64,000 nucleotides of DNA from Verrucomicrobiaceae bacterium (lineage in GTDB: Bacteria; Verrucomicrobiota; Verrucomicrobiia; Verrucomicrobiales; Verrucomicrobiaceae). This document shows, piece by piece, positions 56,071 to 64,000 of the stretch. The notes under the pieces are model-generated. The model ran no database searches and had not been told where the DNA came from. It saw only the letters and a list, made by a program, of their open reading frames with translations. Position numbers and translations under genes: made by a program. The stretch is taken from assembly GCA_019694165.1 (NCBI GenBank), contig JAIBCL010000010.1, forward strand, positions 62,001 through 126,000, read 5' to 3'. Each line of letters opens with the position of its first letter. The first letter of the stretch is position 1.

Positions 56071-57084
56071 ATGCCCTCGAATTCCCCTCCAAGCCTGCCT
56101 TTTCCGCCGCCGCGGGTGCGCATCGATTTTGACCCGAAGAGGCTCATCTTCGGCCTCATCGTGCTCGTCCTCCTCGTCGGGCTGTTCTCCAGCTTCTACA
56201 CGGTGCCGACAGACTCGGTGGCCATCGTGCAGCGTTTCGGCGCGTATCACGACAAGGCGGAGCCTGGGCTGCGCTTCAAGCTGCCCTTTGGCATTGACAC
56301 GCGTGAGATCGTGCCGGTGCGCCGGCAGTTGAAGCTCGAGTTTGGGTATGGCACGTCGGGGGCGACAAATCCGTATCAGTCATCGGACGAGTCGGAGGAG
56401 GAGAAGTCCATGGTCACTGGCGATCTGAATTCCGCCTCGGTCGAGTGGGTGGTGCAGTACACGATTTCCGATCCGAAGGAGTTCCTCTTCGAATTCAAAG
56501 ACCCCACCGCCACGCTGCGCGATCTTTCCGAGGCGGTGATGCGTGAGATCGTGGGCGACCGCACGGTGGACGAGATCATCACCGTCGGCCGCGAGGAGGC
56601 GCAGGCGAAGGTGCTGGAGCGGCTCCAGGGCATCGTGGACACACTGCAGCTCGGGCTGCACATCGACCAAGTGCAGCTCGGCAATGTGAACCCGCCGGTG
56701 CAGGTGGCGGCCAGCTTCGACGAAGTGAACCGCGCGCAGCAGGAGCAGCAGGAGATGATCCAGAAGGCGAAAGGCGAGTACAACAAGGTCGTGCCCCGCG
56801 CAACGGGCGAGGCGAAGCAGCGGATCAGCGCCGCGGAGGGCAACGCGGCGAAACGTGTGAACGAGGCCGAAGGTGACGCCGCGCGGTTCAACGCGCTGCT
56901 GGCCGAATACAAAAAGGCGCCGGAGGTGACGCTGAAGCGCATGTATCTGGAGACGATGGCCGAGGTGCTCCCGCAGCTTCCCGGCAAGGTCATCCTCGAC
57001 GACAAGGCCTCGCAGTTTCTCCCGCTGATGCATCTGCAACAACCGCAGCCGCCGCAACCAAACACCGAAGCAACCGTCCGCTGA
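56071..57084 (+). CDS. hflK: membrane protease regulator HflK (SPFH/prohibitin domain)
   Basis: A 337-residue membrane protein. A Pro-rich N-terminus is followed by a membrane helix at about 24-46 (RLIFGLIVLVLLVGLFSSFY), and an SPFH domain starts VPTDSVAIVQRFGAY. Later motifs are ATLRDLSEAVMREIVGDRTVDEII and the helical AQQEQQEMIQKAKGEYN. HflK and HflC form a large ring-like complex that controls the FtsH protease. The start at 56071 fits the helix; a longer frame begins at 55972. The hflC ATG follows two bases after the stop, so they are one operon. Confidence 0.93.
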   Translation: MPSNSPPSLPFPPPRVRIDFDPKRLIFGLIVLVLLVGLFSSFYTVPTDSVAIVQRFGAYHDKAEPGLRFKLPFGIDTREIVPVRRQLKLEFGYGTSGATNPYQSSDESEEEKSMVTGDLNSASVEWVVQYTISDPKEFLFEFKDPTATLRDLSEAVMREIVGDRTVDEIITVGREEAQAKVLERLQGIVDTLQLGLHIDQVQLGNVNPPVQVAASFDEVNRAQQEQQEMIQKAKGEYNKVVPRATGEAKQRISAAEGNAAKRVNEAEGDAARFNALLAEYKKAPEVTLKRMYLETMAEVLPQLPGKVILDDKASQFLPLMHLQQPQPPQPNTEATVR

Positions 57085-57086
57085 AC

Positions 57087-58112
57087 ATGAAAGCTCTTTC
57101 CTCCGCCCTCGTGCTGCTGCTGCTCATCGCGGCGGCCATCCTGCTCAATGCGGCGTGCTACACCGTGGACGTGCGCGAGCAGGTCATCATCACCCAGTTC
57201 CAGCAGGTCGTGGGTCAGCCGGTGACGGAGCCGGGACTGCATTTCAAGGCGCCTTTCATCCAGGCGGTGAACCGCTTCCCCAAGCAGGTGCTCGAATGGG
57301 ACGGCCCCTCGGTGCCCATGCCCACAAAGGACAAGGTCTATATCGTCGTCGATACCTTCGGCCGGTGGAAGATCGTCGATGCGCTGCTCTTCATGCAGAA
57401 GCTGCGTGACGAGCGCGCCGCGCAGTCTCGCCTGACGGACCTCCTGGGCAGCGAGACACGCAGCGTGGTGGCGCGGCATGACCTCATCGAGATGGTGCGC
57501 ACGACGAAGGACCGCGTGGCCGCGGTGGACGCCAGCGTCGCCGGCGCCAAAGCAGGCGCCAATCCGCTGCCGAAGATCAACTTCGGGCGGGCCGTGCTGG
57601 AAAAGGAGATTTTCGACAACTCGAAGAGCAAGGTGAAAGCCTTCGGCATCGAGCTGCTCGACGTGCGATTCAAGCGCATCAACTACACGCGCAACATCAG
57701 CGACTCCATCCACCAGCGCATGATCGCCGAACGGCAGCAGATCGCGGAAGGCTTCCGCTCGCAGGGTGCGGGTGATGCGGCGGAGATTCTCGGGAATCGT
57801 GACAAGGAGCTGAAGGAGATCGAGTCGAAGGCCTACAAGCAGATCCAGGAGATCGAAGGCGCGGCCGATGCGAAGGCCACGGAAATCTACGCGAAGGCCT
57901 ACAACGCAAGCCCGGAGGCGGTGAAGCTCTTCGAGTTCATAAAGGCCATGGATGCCTTGAAAAAGTCCGTCACGCCGGATACGACGGCCATCCTCACCAC
58001 CGACGGCGATCTGCTGCGGTACCTGAAATACGCCGACCCCGCGGCTGCCGCGCAGAAACCCGACCTGCTCAAGGGCCTCAAGGGGATGCCGTCCCTCCTG
58101 GATGTGAAATGA
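57087..58112 (+). CDS. hflC: membrane protease regulator HflC (SPFH/prohibitin domain)
   Basis: A 341-residue partner of HflK. The membrane helix is SALVLLLLIAAAILLNAACY at the N-terminus. The SPFH domain has VREQVIITQFQQVVGQPVTEPGLHFKAPF and KVYIVVDTFGRWKIVD. The helical C-terminus includes KAFGIELLDVRFKRINY, IHQRMIAERQQIAEGFRSQG and EIEGAADAKATEIYAKAYN. Together the two proteins modulate FtsH in the inner membrane. The downstream aminotransferase gene begins 15 bases later, so it may be co-transcribed. Confidence 0.94.
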   Translation: MKALSSALVLLLLIAAAILLNAACYTVDVREQVIITQFQQVVGQPVTEPGLHFKAPFIQAVNRFPKQVLEWDGPSVPMPTKDKVYIVVDTFGRWKIVDALLFMQKLRDERAAQSRLTDLLGSETRSVVARHDLIEMVRTTKDRVAAVDASVAGAKAGANPLPKINFGRAVLEKEIFDNSKSKVKAFGIELLDVRFKRINYTRNISDSIHQRMIAERQQIAEGFRSQGAGDAAEILGNRDKELKEIESKAYKQIQEIEGAADAKATEIYAKAYNASPEAVKLFEFIKAMDALKKSVTPDTTAILTTDGDLLRYLKYADPAAAAQKPDLLKGLKGMPSLLDVK

Positions 58113-58127
58113 ACTGGAGACGCCCGG

Positions 58128-59261
58128 ATGCCCTCGCCATCGAATCCCGACTTGTTTCCCGCGTTTCCGCTCGCGGACTACCTCCACCACCAGAAGGAGA
58201 TCGACGCGGCCCTTGAGCGCACGCTGGCGCGCGGCCACTACATACTCGGGGGCGAGGTGGCGGAGTTTGAGCGCGAGTTCGCGGCCTTCGTCGGCACGCG
58301 TCATGCGGTAGGTGCTGCCAACGGCACGGATGCCATCGAGCTGATTCTGCGTGCGCTGGACGTCGGTGCGGGCTGCGGCGTCGTCGTCCCCTCGCACACG
58401 GCGGTGGCGAGCGCGTCTGCTGTCTCGCGTGCGGGAGCACAGCCGGTATTTGCGGATGTGGAGGCGGACACCTGCACCCTCTGCCCGCGCTCGCTCGCGG
58501 CGCTGCTGGATTCTCCTCGTGGAAAACGAGTCCGGGCCGTGCTCGCCGTGCATCTTTACGGTCATCCTTGTGACATGGATTCGCTGGCGCGCGTCTGCGG
58601 TGAGCGTGGCGTTGTCCTGATCGAGGACTGCGCCCAGGCGCACGGAGCCACTCACAAGGGGCGGAATGCCGGCGCGCTCGCCCGTGCCGCGGCATTCAGC
58701 TTTTACCCGACCAAGAATCTCGGAGCCATCGGCGACGGCGGCGCGGTGACCACGGATGACGACGCGCTGGCCGCGCGCATCCGCTCGATCCGCGAGTACG
58801 GCTGGGTGCGGCGCTACATCAGCGACAGTGTCGGTGTGAACAGCCGCCTGGATGAACTGCAGGCCGCCATCCTGCGTGTGAAGCTGCGTGACCTGCCTGC
58901 CCGGATCGGGCGACGCCGCGAGCTGGCCGGCCTTTACGCGGAGCTGCTGGCCGGCTGCGGCTTTGTGACCGTTCCCGAGGTACGTGATGGCTGCGGTCAC
59001 GCCTATCATCTCTACGTGATCCAGAGCCCCCGGCGCGATGCGCTGATGGAGCATCTGAAATCGCGCGGCGTGCCGGTGGCCCTACACTATCCGGCCGCCA
59101 TCCATCAGCAGCCAGGTTACGCTGGCGCGGCGGCTGATTCTCCCGCATTACCCGTGACCGACGCCCTCATGCCGCGCATCCTCACGCTGCCATTGCATCC
59201 GTACATGACCGATGAAGCCGTGCACCACGTCTGCGAGCAGATTCGTGATTTTGCGGGCTGA
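58128..59261 (+). CDS. DegT/DnrJ/EryC1/StrS-family PLP aminotransferase
   Basis: A 377-residue sugar aminotransferase of the DegT/DnrJ/EryC1/StrS type. The N-terminal region has GHYILGGEVAEFEREFAAFVG and AANGTDAIELILRALDVG. The PLP lysine is in FSFYPTKNLGAIGDGGAV, and the aspartate that binds PLP in IEDCAQAHGA. RLDELQAAILRVKL and VPVALHYPAAIHQQPGY complete the family signature. These enzymes add an amino group to keto-sugars for cell-surface glycans or natural products. No other nucleotide-sugar gene is near, so its pathway is open. It may be expressed with hflKC. Confidence 0.9.
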   Translation: MPSPSNPDLFPAFPLADYLHHQKEIDAALERTLARGHYILGGEVAEFEREFAAFVGTRHAVGAANGTDAIELILRALDVGAGCGVVVPSHTAVASASAVSRAGAQPVFADVEADTCTLCPRSLAALLDSPRGKRVRAVLAVHLYGHPCDMDSLARVCGERGVVLIEDCAQAHGATHKGRNAGALARAAAFSFYPTKNLGAIGDGGAVTTDDDALAARIRSIREYGWVRRYISDSVGVNSRLDELQAAILRVKLRDLPARIGRRRELAGLYAELLAGCGFVTVPEVRDGCGHAYHLYVIQSPRRDALMEHLKSRGVPVALHYPAAIHQQPGYAGAAADSPALPVTDALMPRILTLPLHPYMTDEAVHHVCEQIRDFAG

Positions 59262-59351
59262 TCCGCTGCCGACCAACCTGCCTCGGACTCCACTCGCCTC
59301 ACGCTCGCGCATTGCCGCGCCGGTGTTAGATTTGCGCTCGAATTCCCTGTC

Positions 59352-62300
59352 ATGCGCGCCGTTGTCTTGCTCATCACCCTGTCGCTGGCCTTGTGCCATA
59401 CTGCCGTGGCCGGCTTCGTGCCAGTGTGGAGCCTGGGAGTGGAGAATGGGTCAAGCCAGGAATTCAGCCAGGAGAATGGGCTGGCCGATGCTCCGCCCGG
59501 CAGTGCCTCGGTGCTCGATGATGACTACTATTTTGCCGGCGCCTACCCGCTGCCCATCGGCGTGCTGGCGGCGAACGAGCCGACGGCGAACTACGAGCGT
59601 GCGCTGACGACATGGGATCAAAGCGACCGCATTCACTTCAATCTCACCGCCGCGCAGGCGACGAGCACGGCCCGTATTCGCTTCACCATGCGCTTCATCT
59701 GGGGCGGATGGTGGAACACGGCGCAGAATACGGACGGCAAGGGATTCGGCACGCACAACATCGTGGTGAGGATCAATCCGCAGATTACCGCGCCTGGGCA
59801 CACTCCACTGCTGCGCTCTTTCACAATCACGCAGGACACCCGCATTGTCGTGGAGGCAAACGCCGGCCCTTTCGTGCTCGCAACTGGCGAGAACGTCATC
59901 GAAGTGCAGCGCACCGGCGGAACCTCCGATGCGTGGATCGGCGTCGATTACGCCACGTTTGAGATTCATCCGACGGCGCTCGTCGATGCGGACGGCGATG
60001 GCCTGCCGAAGTATTGGGAAGAAGAGAACGGACTCAGCGACAGCAATCCGGCCGACGCGGCGCAGGACGGCGATCACGATGGCAGCACAAACACGCAGGA
60101 GTTTGCGCGAGGAACGAATCCGCAAGTCGGCGACACCGATGGTGATGGTCTTCTCGACGGTGCGGAAACGACCACGTCGCCGCTGAATGCCGACACGGAT
60201 GGCGACACGCTGAGCGACGGCTACGAACTCGGTCTCTCGCCTCCGAGCAATCCGCTGCTCATCGACTCCGATGGCGACGGTGCTCCTGACGCGTGGGAAG
60301 TGCGCACGGGCTTCAATCCGGCAAGCGCAGCGAGCACGCCGCCTGCATTTCCGTATGCCATCGGCGTGAAGTTTGTCTCCGATTCGCGACCCGACAGCAA
60401 ACTGTCGTCGCTCGCCGTCACCGGTTTTGTGCCGCAGATGAACTGGAACTGCACCATGCCCCTCCAGACATGGGCCGATCCTGCGACGGGCAATACGAGC
60501 GACATCCTCTCGCCGGTGGCAGGCACTCTGGTGAACAGCGCGGGCGCGAACACGACGACGACCGTGTCATGGTCGTCGCAATACGTGCTCTATAATGGCA
60601 ACGACGGTGGCTCGAACCAGACCTTGCTCGATTCGTTCCTGAACACCTCGTCTTCCACACCCGTCAGCGTCACGCTCGGCAGCATTCCATTCTCGACCTA
60701 TGACGTTCTCGTCTATGTCGGCGGCTCGTATGACGACGCCATCGGCTACGTGCGGCTGAACGACTCCGGCGCGACCGACAAGTACTTCCGCACGGCCACG
60801 ACGCGGCCGCAGTCGAGCTTCGTCGAGCCAGTCGTCACCACGTCCACGCGTCCTTGGCGCGGCAATGTGATCCGCTTCCGCAATGTGACCGGCGCGACGT
60901 GCAACGTAAAAGTCTTCCGCTCCGACACACACGAACTCGGCATCCACGCGGTCCAGATCGTCAATGCGAATGCCGACACCGATGGCGACGGTCTGCCGAA
61001 CTGGTGGGAGGCGATGAATCAGCTCAATCCATCACTCGCTTCCGACGCGACTGGCGATCCAGATGGCGACGGCCTCACGAATGCGCAGGAGTTTGCCGCC
61101 GGGACGAATCCGCGGATGGCCGACACGGATGGCGACGGCTTGAACGACGGCGCCGAAACCACGACGAACAAACTTCTCGCTGACACCGACGGCGATGGCC
61201 GCACCGACCGCGATGAGATTCAGGCCGGCACGAACCCGATCGCGGCCGATGCGCCGACCGACGTGATGCCAGCCGTGACCACGAGTCCGCGCACGTTCAA
61301 CTGGACGCCTTCCGACTTCCAACTCGTTTGGGATCACACCCGCGGTCATTCATCGAACGGCGAGTATGGCGACGAAGCACTTTTCCAAATCGGCATCCGC
61401 AACAATGTCACCACGAGCGGTTGGGACGCGCTGACGATGGAGCTGCGGCTTGTCGCAGGTCGCGTGACCTATCTGCTCTTTTCAAACAATGGCGGCGCGT
61501 TCAGCGACTCGAACAACGCTGGCTCGGATCTTTGGGTTAGCGACTGGAACAATCCGCCCGCCGATCTCCGCGCCGCTCTAGGTTTCAGCGGCTCCGGCAG
61601 GGCGGACATCTCGAATCGCCTGCGCTTCAGCCTTTGGGCTTCCAGCACGGGCTCGCGCTCGGCCTGGACTTTGAACTTCGAACTGCGAAATCTGGACGCG
61701 CCGCCGGCAGCCCAGGTTGTCGCCTCCGGTTCATTCTTGAACTGCACGCTTGCGCAGAAGGTGCATGACAAAGACTCGACCTTGGAATGGCGGGATGAGA
61801 CCGATGCAAAAGACAACTATGATCTCCGCGTTCACAGCGGCGTGCAGGTTTTCGTCCAGGGTCTGCCCGTCGAAGACACCGCCGCATTCTCCGCCTGCAA
61901 GGACACGGACAAGGACGGAATGCTCGATGTCTGGGAGCTGGCGAAAGGCTTGAACATGAACAGCGCCGCTGATGCCGCGCTCGATCCGGACAACGATGGC
62001 TTGACGAATCTGCGCGAGTATCTCGCCGGCACGAATCCCTTCGATGCCGACAGTGACGATGACAACGTGAAGGACGGCGCCGAAGTCGATGGCGGGAGCG
62101 ATCCGCTCCTGACATCGAGCAAGCCGGTCTTCTACCAAGGCACGCCCGCCGGCATCAGCGGCGAGGATTTGAATGGCAATGGCCTCTCCGACGCGTGGGA
62201 GTCGTGGATCGGCCGCTTTGACCTGAATCCAAATGCCGATCTCGACGGCGATGGCTTCACCAATGCCGTCGAAGCCGTCGCGGGAACGAATCCCTTCGAT

Positions 62301-64000
62301 GCAAATTCGCGTCTGTGGTCCGAGACGCTGCGGCAGGGCAATGACTTCGTGCTTCGCTGGCCTGTCATCGCGAACAAGTTCCACCGCGCGTGGACGAGCA
62401 GCAATCTGTCATCGTGGTCGCTCGCGACGGGCACGCCGAGCATCGTCAGCGGCGAGTATCGGCAGACATTTGCCGGCGCACTGAGCGGGCCGCCGAAGTT
62501 TTATCAGGCTCGCGTCAGCGATCTCGACACCGACGGCGATGGAGTGAGCGATTGGGCCGAAGTGAACGTGCTGGGCTCCAGCACCACGAGCGGCAACAGC
62601 CTGCGTGCCTCATTGCCCGTCGATGACAATGGAGACGGCATTCCCGATCGCACGCTCAGCGGCGACTACGCTGCGCTGATCACGCGCTTCCAAGGCGGCG
62701 GCACCTCCGGCGGCTTTTCCACGAGCAATGGCATCACGGGATCCAGCACCGGCAGCAGCATCTCGCGCGAACTCGCCGCGCGCTTCCTCATGCAGTCGTC
62801 CTTCAGCCCGACGCGCGAGGACATCGAGCGCGTGCAGTCGCTCGGCTACTCGGGCTGGATCACGGAGCAAGTCAGCAAGCCGGCGACGCTTCACTCGACC
62901 TACATCAAGAGCATCTACGCCGACTTCTTCGGCCAGCGCTCAAAGCCCGGTTACAGCTACAATCAGGACAATCAGTTCCTCAACGGCAACAACATGATGA
63001 CCGCCTTCGCCCGCGCCGCGATTCAGGGCGAGGATCAGCTTCGGCAGCGCGTCGCCTTTGCGTTGAGCCAGATCATTGTCGCGTCGCGCCGCGATGCGAA
63101 TCTCGAGAACCGTCCGCTCGCGATGGCGGACTTCTACGACATCTTCACGCGCCGCGCGTTTGGGAACTACTACGACATCCTCATGGACGTGGCGCTGCAC
63201 CCCGTGATGGGGCGCTACCTCAGCCACGTCGGCAATGAAAAGGCCGATCCGTCGATCAATCGCTACCCTGACGAAAACTTCGCGCGTGAGCTGATGCAGC
63301 TCTTTACCATCGGCCTCTGGCAGCTCAATCCCGACGGCACGCGACAGGTGAATGGTCAGGGGCAAAACATCCCGACTTATTCCAATCAGGAGATCACCCA
63401 GCTCGCACGCGTGATGACCGGCCTGTGGTTCGGTGGTCGGGATTGGGGCAGCGGCGGCTGGACGGATGAAGATCACTCCGTGTCGATGACGATGAATGCG
63501 GATCGACACGATTTCGGTGAGAAGACGTTGCTGAACGGCTACGTGATCCCTGCCCGCGCCGAGACAACGGCCAATGGCTTGCAGGACATCGCCGATGCCG
63601 TGCGCAGTCTCTTCAATCACGCCAACTGCGCGCCATTCGTCAGCCGGCAGCTCATTCAGTTCCTCGTCACCGACAATCCATCGCCCTCTTATGTGCAACG
63701 GGTAGCTGCGGTCTTTGCCAACAACGGCTCCGGAACTCGCGGCGATCTCGCCGCTGTCGTGCGCGCCATTTTGCTCGATGACGATGCCCGCAATCCAGCC
63801 ACCTCCGCGAACTCAGCAGCATTCGGCCGGCTCAAAGAACCCGTCATCCGCACGATGGCGATGGCTCGCGCGTTCGGCCTGAAGAGCGCGGCCGATTTTC
63901 TCTGGTGGGATTGGGGCGAGTTTAACGCCGCCGCCAAGCAAGAGCCGACGAACTCGCCGAGCGTCTTCAATTTCTACCGCCCCGACTACAAGGCGCCCGG
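59352..64000 (+). CDS. very large secreted DUF1800 protein with calcium-type repeats, cut by window end
   Basis: A frame starting at the ATG 59352 stays open to the window end, at least 1549 residues. It begins with a signal peptide ([18 protein letters not shown]). Groups of thrombospondin-type-3-like D-x-D-G-D-G repeats occur near residues 212-315, 541-635, 850-915, 935-985 and 1055-1075 (for example [20 protein letters not shown]). From about residue 1137 a DUF1800 domain follows: [55 protein letters not shown] and [15 protein letters not shown] at the edge. Family knowledge: DUF1800 proteins are exported in PVC bacteria and usually precede a DUF1501 gene, probably just past the window. 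Function unknown. Confidence 0.9.
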   Translation, partial: MRAVVLLITLSLALCHTAVAGFVPVWSLGVENGSSQEFSQENGLADAPPGSASVLDDDYYFAGAYPLPIGVLAANEPTANYERALTTWDQSDRIHFNLTAAQATSTARIRFTMRFIWGGWWNTAQNTDGKGFGTHNIVVRINPQITAPGHTPLLRSFTITQDTRIVVEANAGPFVLATGENVIEVQRTGGTSDAWIGVDYATFEIHPTALVDADGDGLPKYWEEENGLSDSNPADAAQDGDHDGSTNTQEFARGTNPQVGDTDGDGLLDGAETTTSPLNADTDGDTLSDGYELGLSPPSNPLLIDSDGDGAPDAWEVRTGFNPASAASTPPAFPYAIGVKFVSDSRPDSKLSSLAVTGFVPQMNWNCTMPLQTWADPATGNTSDILSPVAGTLVNSAGANTTTTVSWSSQYVLYNGNDGGSNQTLLDSFLNTSSSTPVSVTLGSIPFSTYDVLVYVGGSYDDAIGYVRLNDSGATDKYFRTATTRPQSSFVEPVVTTSTRPWRGNVIRFRNVTGATCNVKVFRSDTHELGIHAVQIVNANADTDGDGLPNWWEAMNQLNPSLASDATGDPDGDGLTNAQEFAAGTNPRMADTDGDGLNDGAETTTNKLLADTDGDGRTDRDEIQAGTNPIAADAPTDVMPAVTTSPRTFNWTPSDFQLVWDHTRGHSSNGEYGDEALFQIGIRNNVTTSGWDALTMELRLVAGRVTYLLFSNNGGAFSDSNNAGSDLWVSDWNNPPADLRAALGFSGSGRADISNRLRFSLWASSTGSRSAWTLNFELRNLDAPPAAQVVASGSFLNCTLAQKVHDKDSTLEWRDETDAKDNYDLRVHSGVQVFVQGLPVEDTAAFSACKDTDKDGMLDVWELAKGLNMNSAADAALDPDNDGLTNLREYLAGTNPFDADSDDDNVKDGAEVDGGSDPLLTSSKPVFYQGTPAGISGEDLNGNGLSDAWESWIGRFDLNPNADLDGDGFTNAVEAVAGTNPFDANSRLWSETLRQGNDFVLRWPVIANKFHRAWTSSNLSSWSLATGTPSIVSGEYRQTFAGALSGPPKFYQARVSDLDTDGDGVSDWAEVNVLGSSTTSGNSLRASLPVDDNGDGIPDRTLSGDYAALITRFQGGGTSGGFSTSNGITGSSTGSSISRELAARFLMQSSFSPTREDIERVQSLGYSGWITEQVSKPATLHSTYIKSIYADFFGQRSKPGYSYNQDNQFLNGNNMMTAFARAAIQGEDQLRQRVAFALSQIIVASRRDANLENRPLAMADFYDIFTRRAFGNYYDILMDVALHPVMGRYLSHVGNEKADPSINRYPDENFARELMQLFTIGLWQLNPDGTRQVNGQGQNIPTYSNQEITQLARVMTGLWFGGRDWGSGGWTDEDHSVSMTMNADRHDFGEKTLLNGYVIPARAETTANGLQDIADAVRSLFNHANCAPFVSRQLIQFLVTDNPSPSYVQRVAAVFANNGSGTRGDLAAVVRAILLDDDARNPATSANSAAFGRLKEPVIRTMAMARAFGLKSAADFLWWDWGEFNAAAKQEPTNSPSVFNFYRPDYKAP

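Noticed and set aside
56376..59054. Long antisense frame across hflK, hflC and the aminotransferase
   Set aside because: It crosses three well-supported genes and shows only Arg/His/Leu-rich sequence.
1..64000. CRISPR array or tRNA genes
   Set aside because: I saw no regularly spaced identical repeats and no cloverleaf with a GTTCRA arm in a plausible place.

Overview
The window is GC-rich bacterial chromosome that looks like Verrucomicrobiota, or more loosely the PVC group. The lineage call is inferred from gene content. The window holds DUF1501, DUF1549/DUF1553 and planctomycete-type cytochrome c (PSCyt1) proteins, a DUF1800 protein with calcium-binding-type repeats, many very large secreted proteins, a FecR/ECF sigma cassette, and mostly weak or absent Shine-Dalgarno sequences. 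No rRNA, tRNA or CRISPR array was recognised. Long antisense open frames are common because of the base composition and were not annotated.

Layout. 1-1759: a decayed IS66-type insertion sequence (tnpA intact, tnpB frameshifted, tnpC interrupted). 1894-4916: a fused NadD/NAD-kinase gene, divergent from a zinc-ribbon membrane protein. 5078-15802: a co-directional set of exported proteins (DUF1501, PPC-domain protein, PSCyt1/DUF1549/DUF1553, a cytochrome c-WD40-coiled-coil lipoprotein, a small lipoprotein) that looks like one cell-surface or periplasmic machine. 16079-19381: a G8-domain beta-helix protein with an AraC-type regulator upstream. 19476-23347: an island with a LRR-Roc-COR-TIR protein between two palindromic elements, followed by a Uma2-family nuclease-like gene. 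23358-27973: a histidine kinase/response regulator pair plus a VWA protein, with a 25-bp inverted repeat between them. 28074-31826: an astacin-like protease with a long beta-helix.

31928-43897 is mostly housekeeping: pyrD, htpG, an organophosphate-type MFS carrier with a nucleoside deoxyribosyltransferase-like gene, a TPR/DUF3857/transglutaminase protein, a LOG-family enzyme, a cell-wall amidase with an overlapping LysM lipoprotein, and a small membrane protein. 43982-49470 is an ECF sigma factor/FecR pair divergent from a second PSCyt1/DUF1549/DUF1553 protein that carries a LamG-like insert. 49499-55218 holds membrane and lipoproteins, LutA/LutB of lactate oxidation, and a DUF3500 protein. 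55358-59261 has rppH, hflK-hflC and a DegT/DnrJ aminotransferase. 59352 to the end is the 5' part of a very large DUF1800 protein that stays open past the window edge.

The strongest candidates for new biology are the Roco-TIR protein in its palindrome-flanked island, the cytochrome/DUF1501 secreted machine with its WD40-coiled-coil fusion, the NadD-NADK fusion with an altered HxGH motif, and a sensor kinase carrying an autotransporter-type beta-strand repeat in its sensor region.
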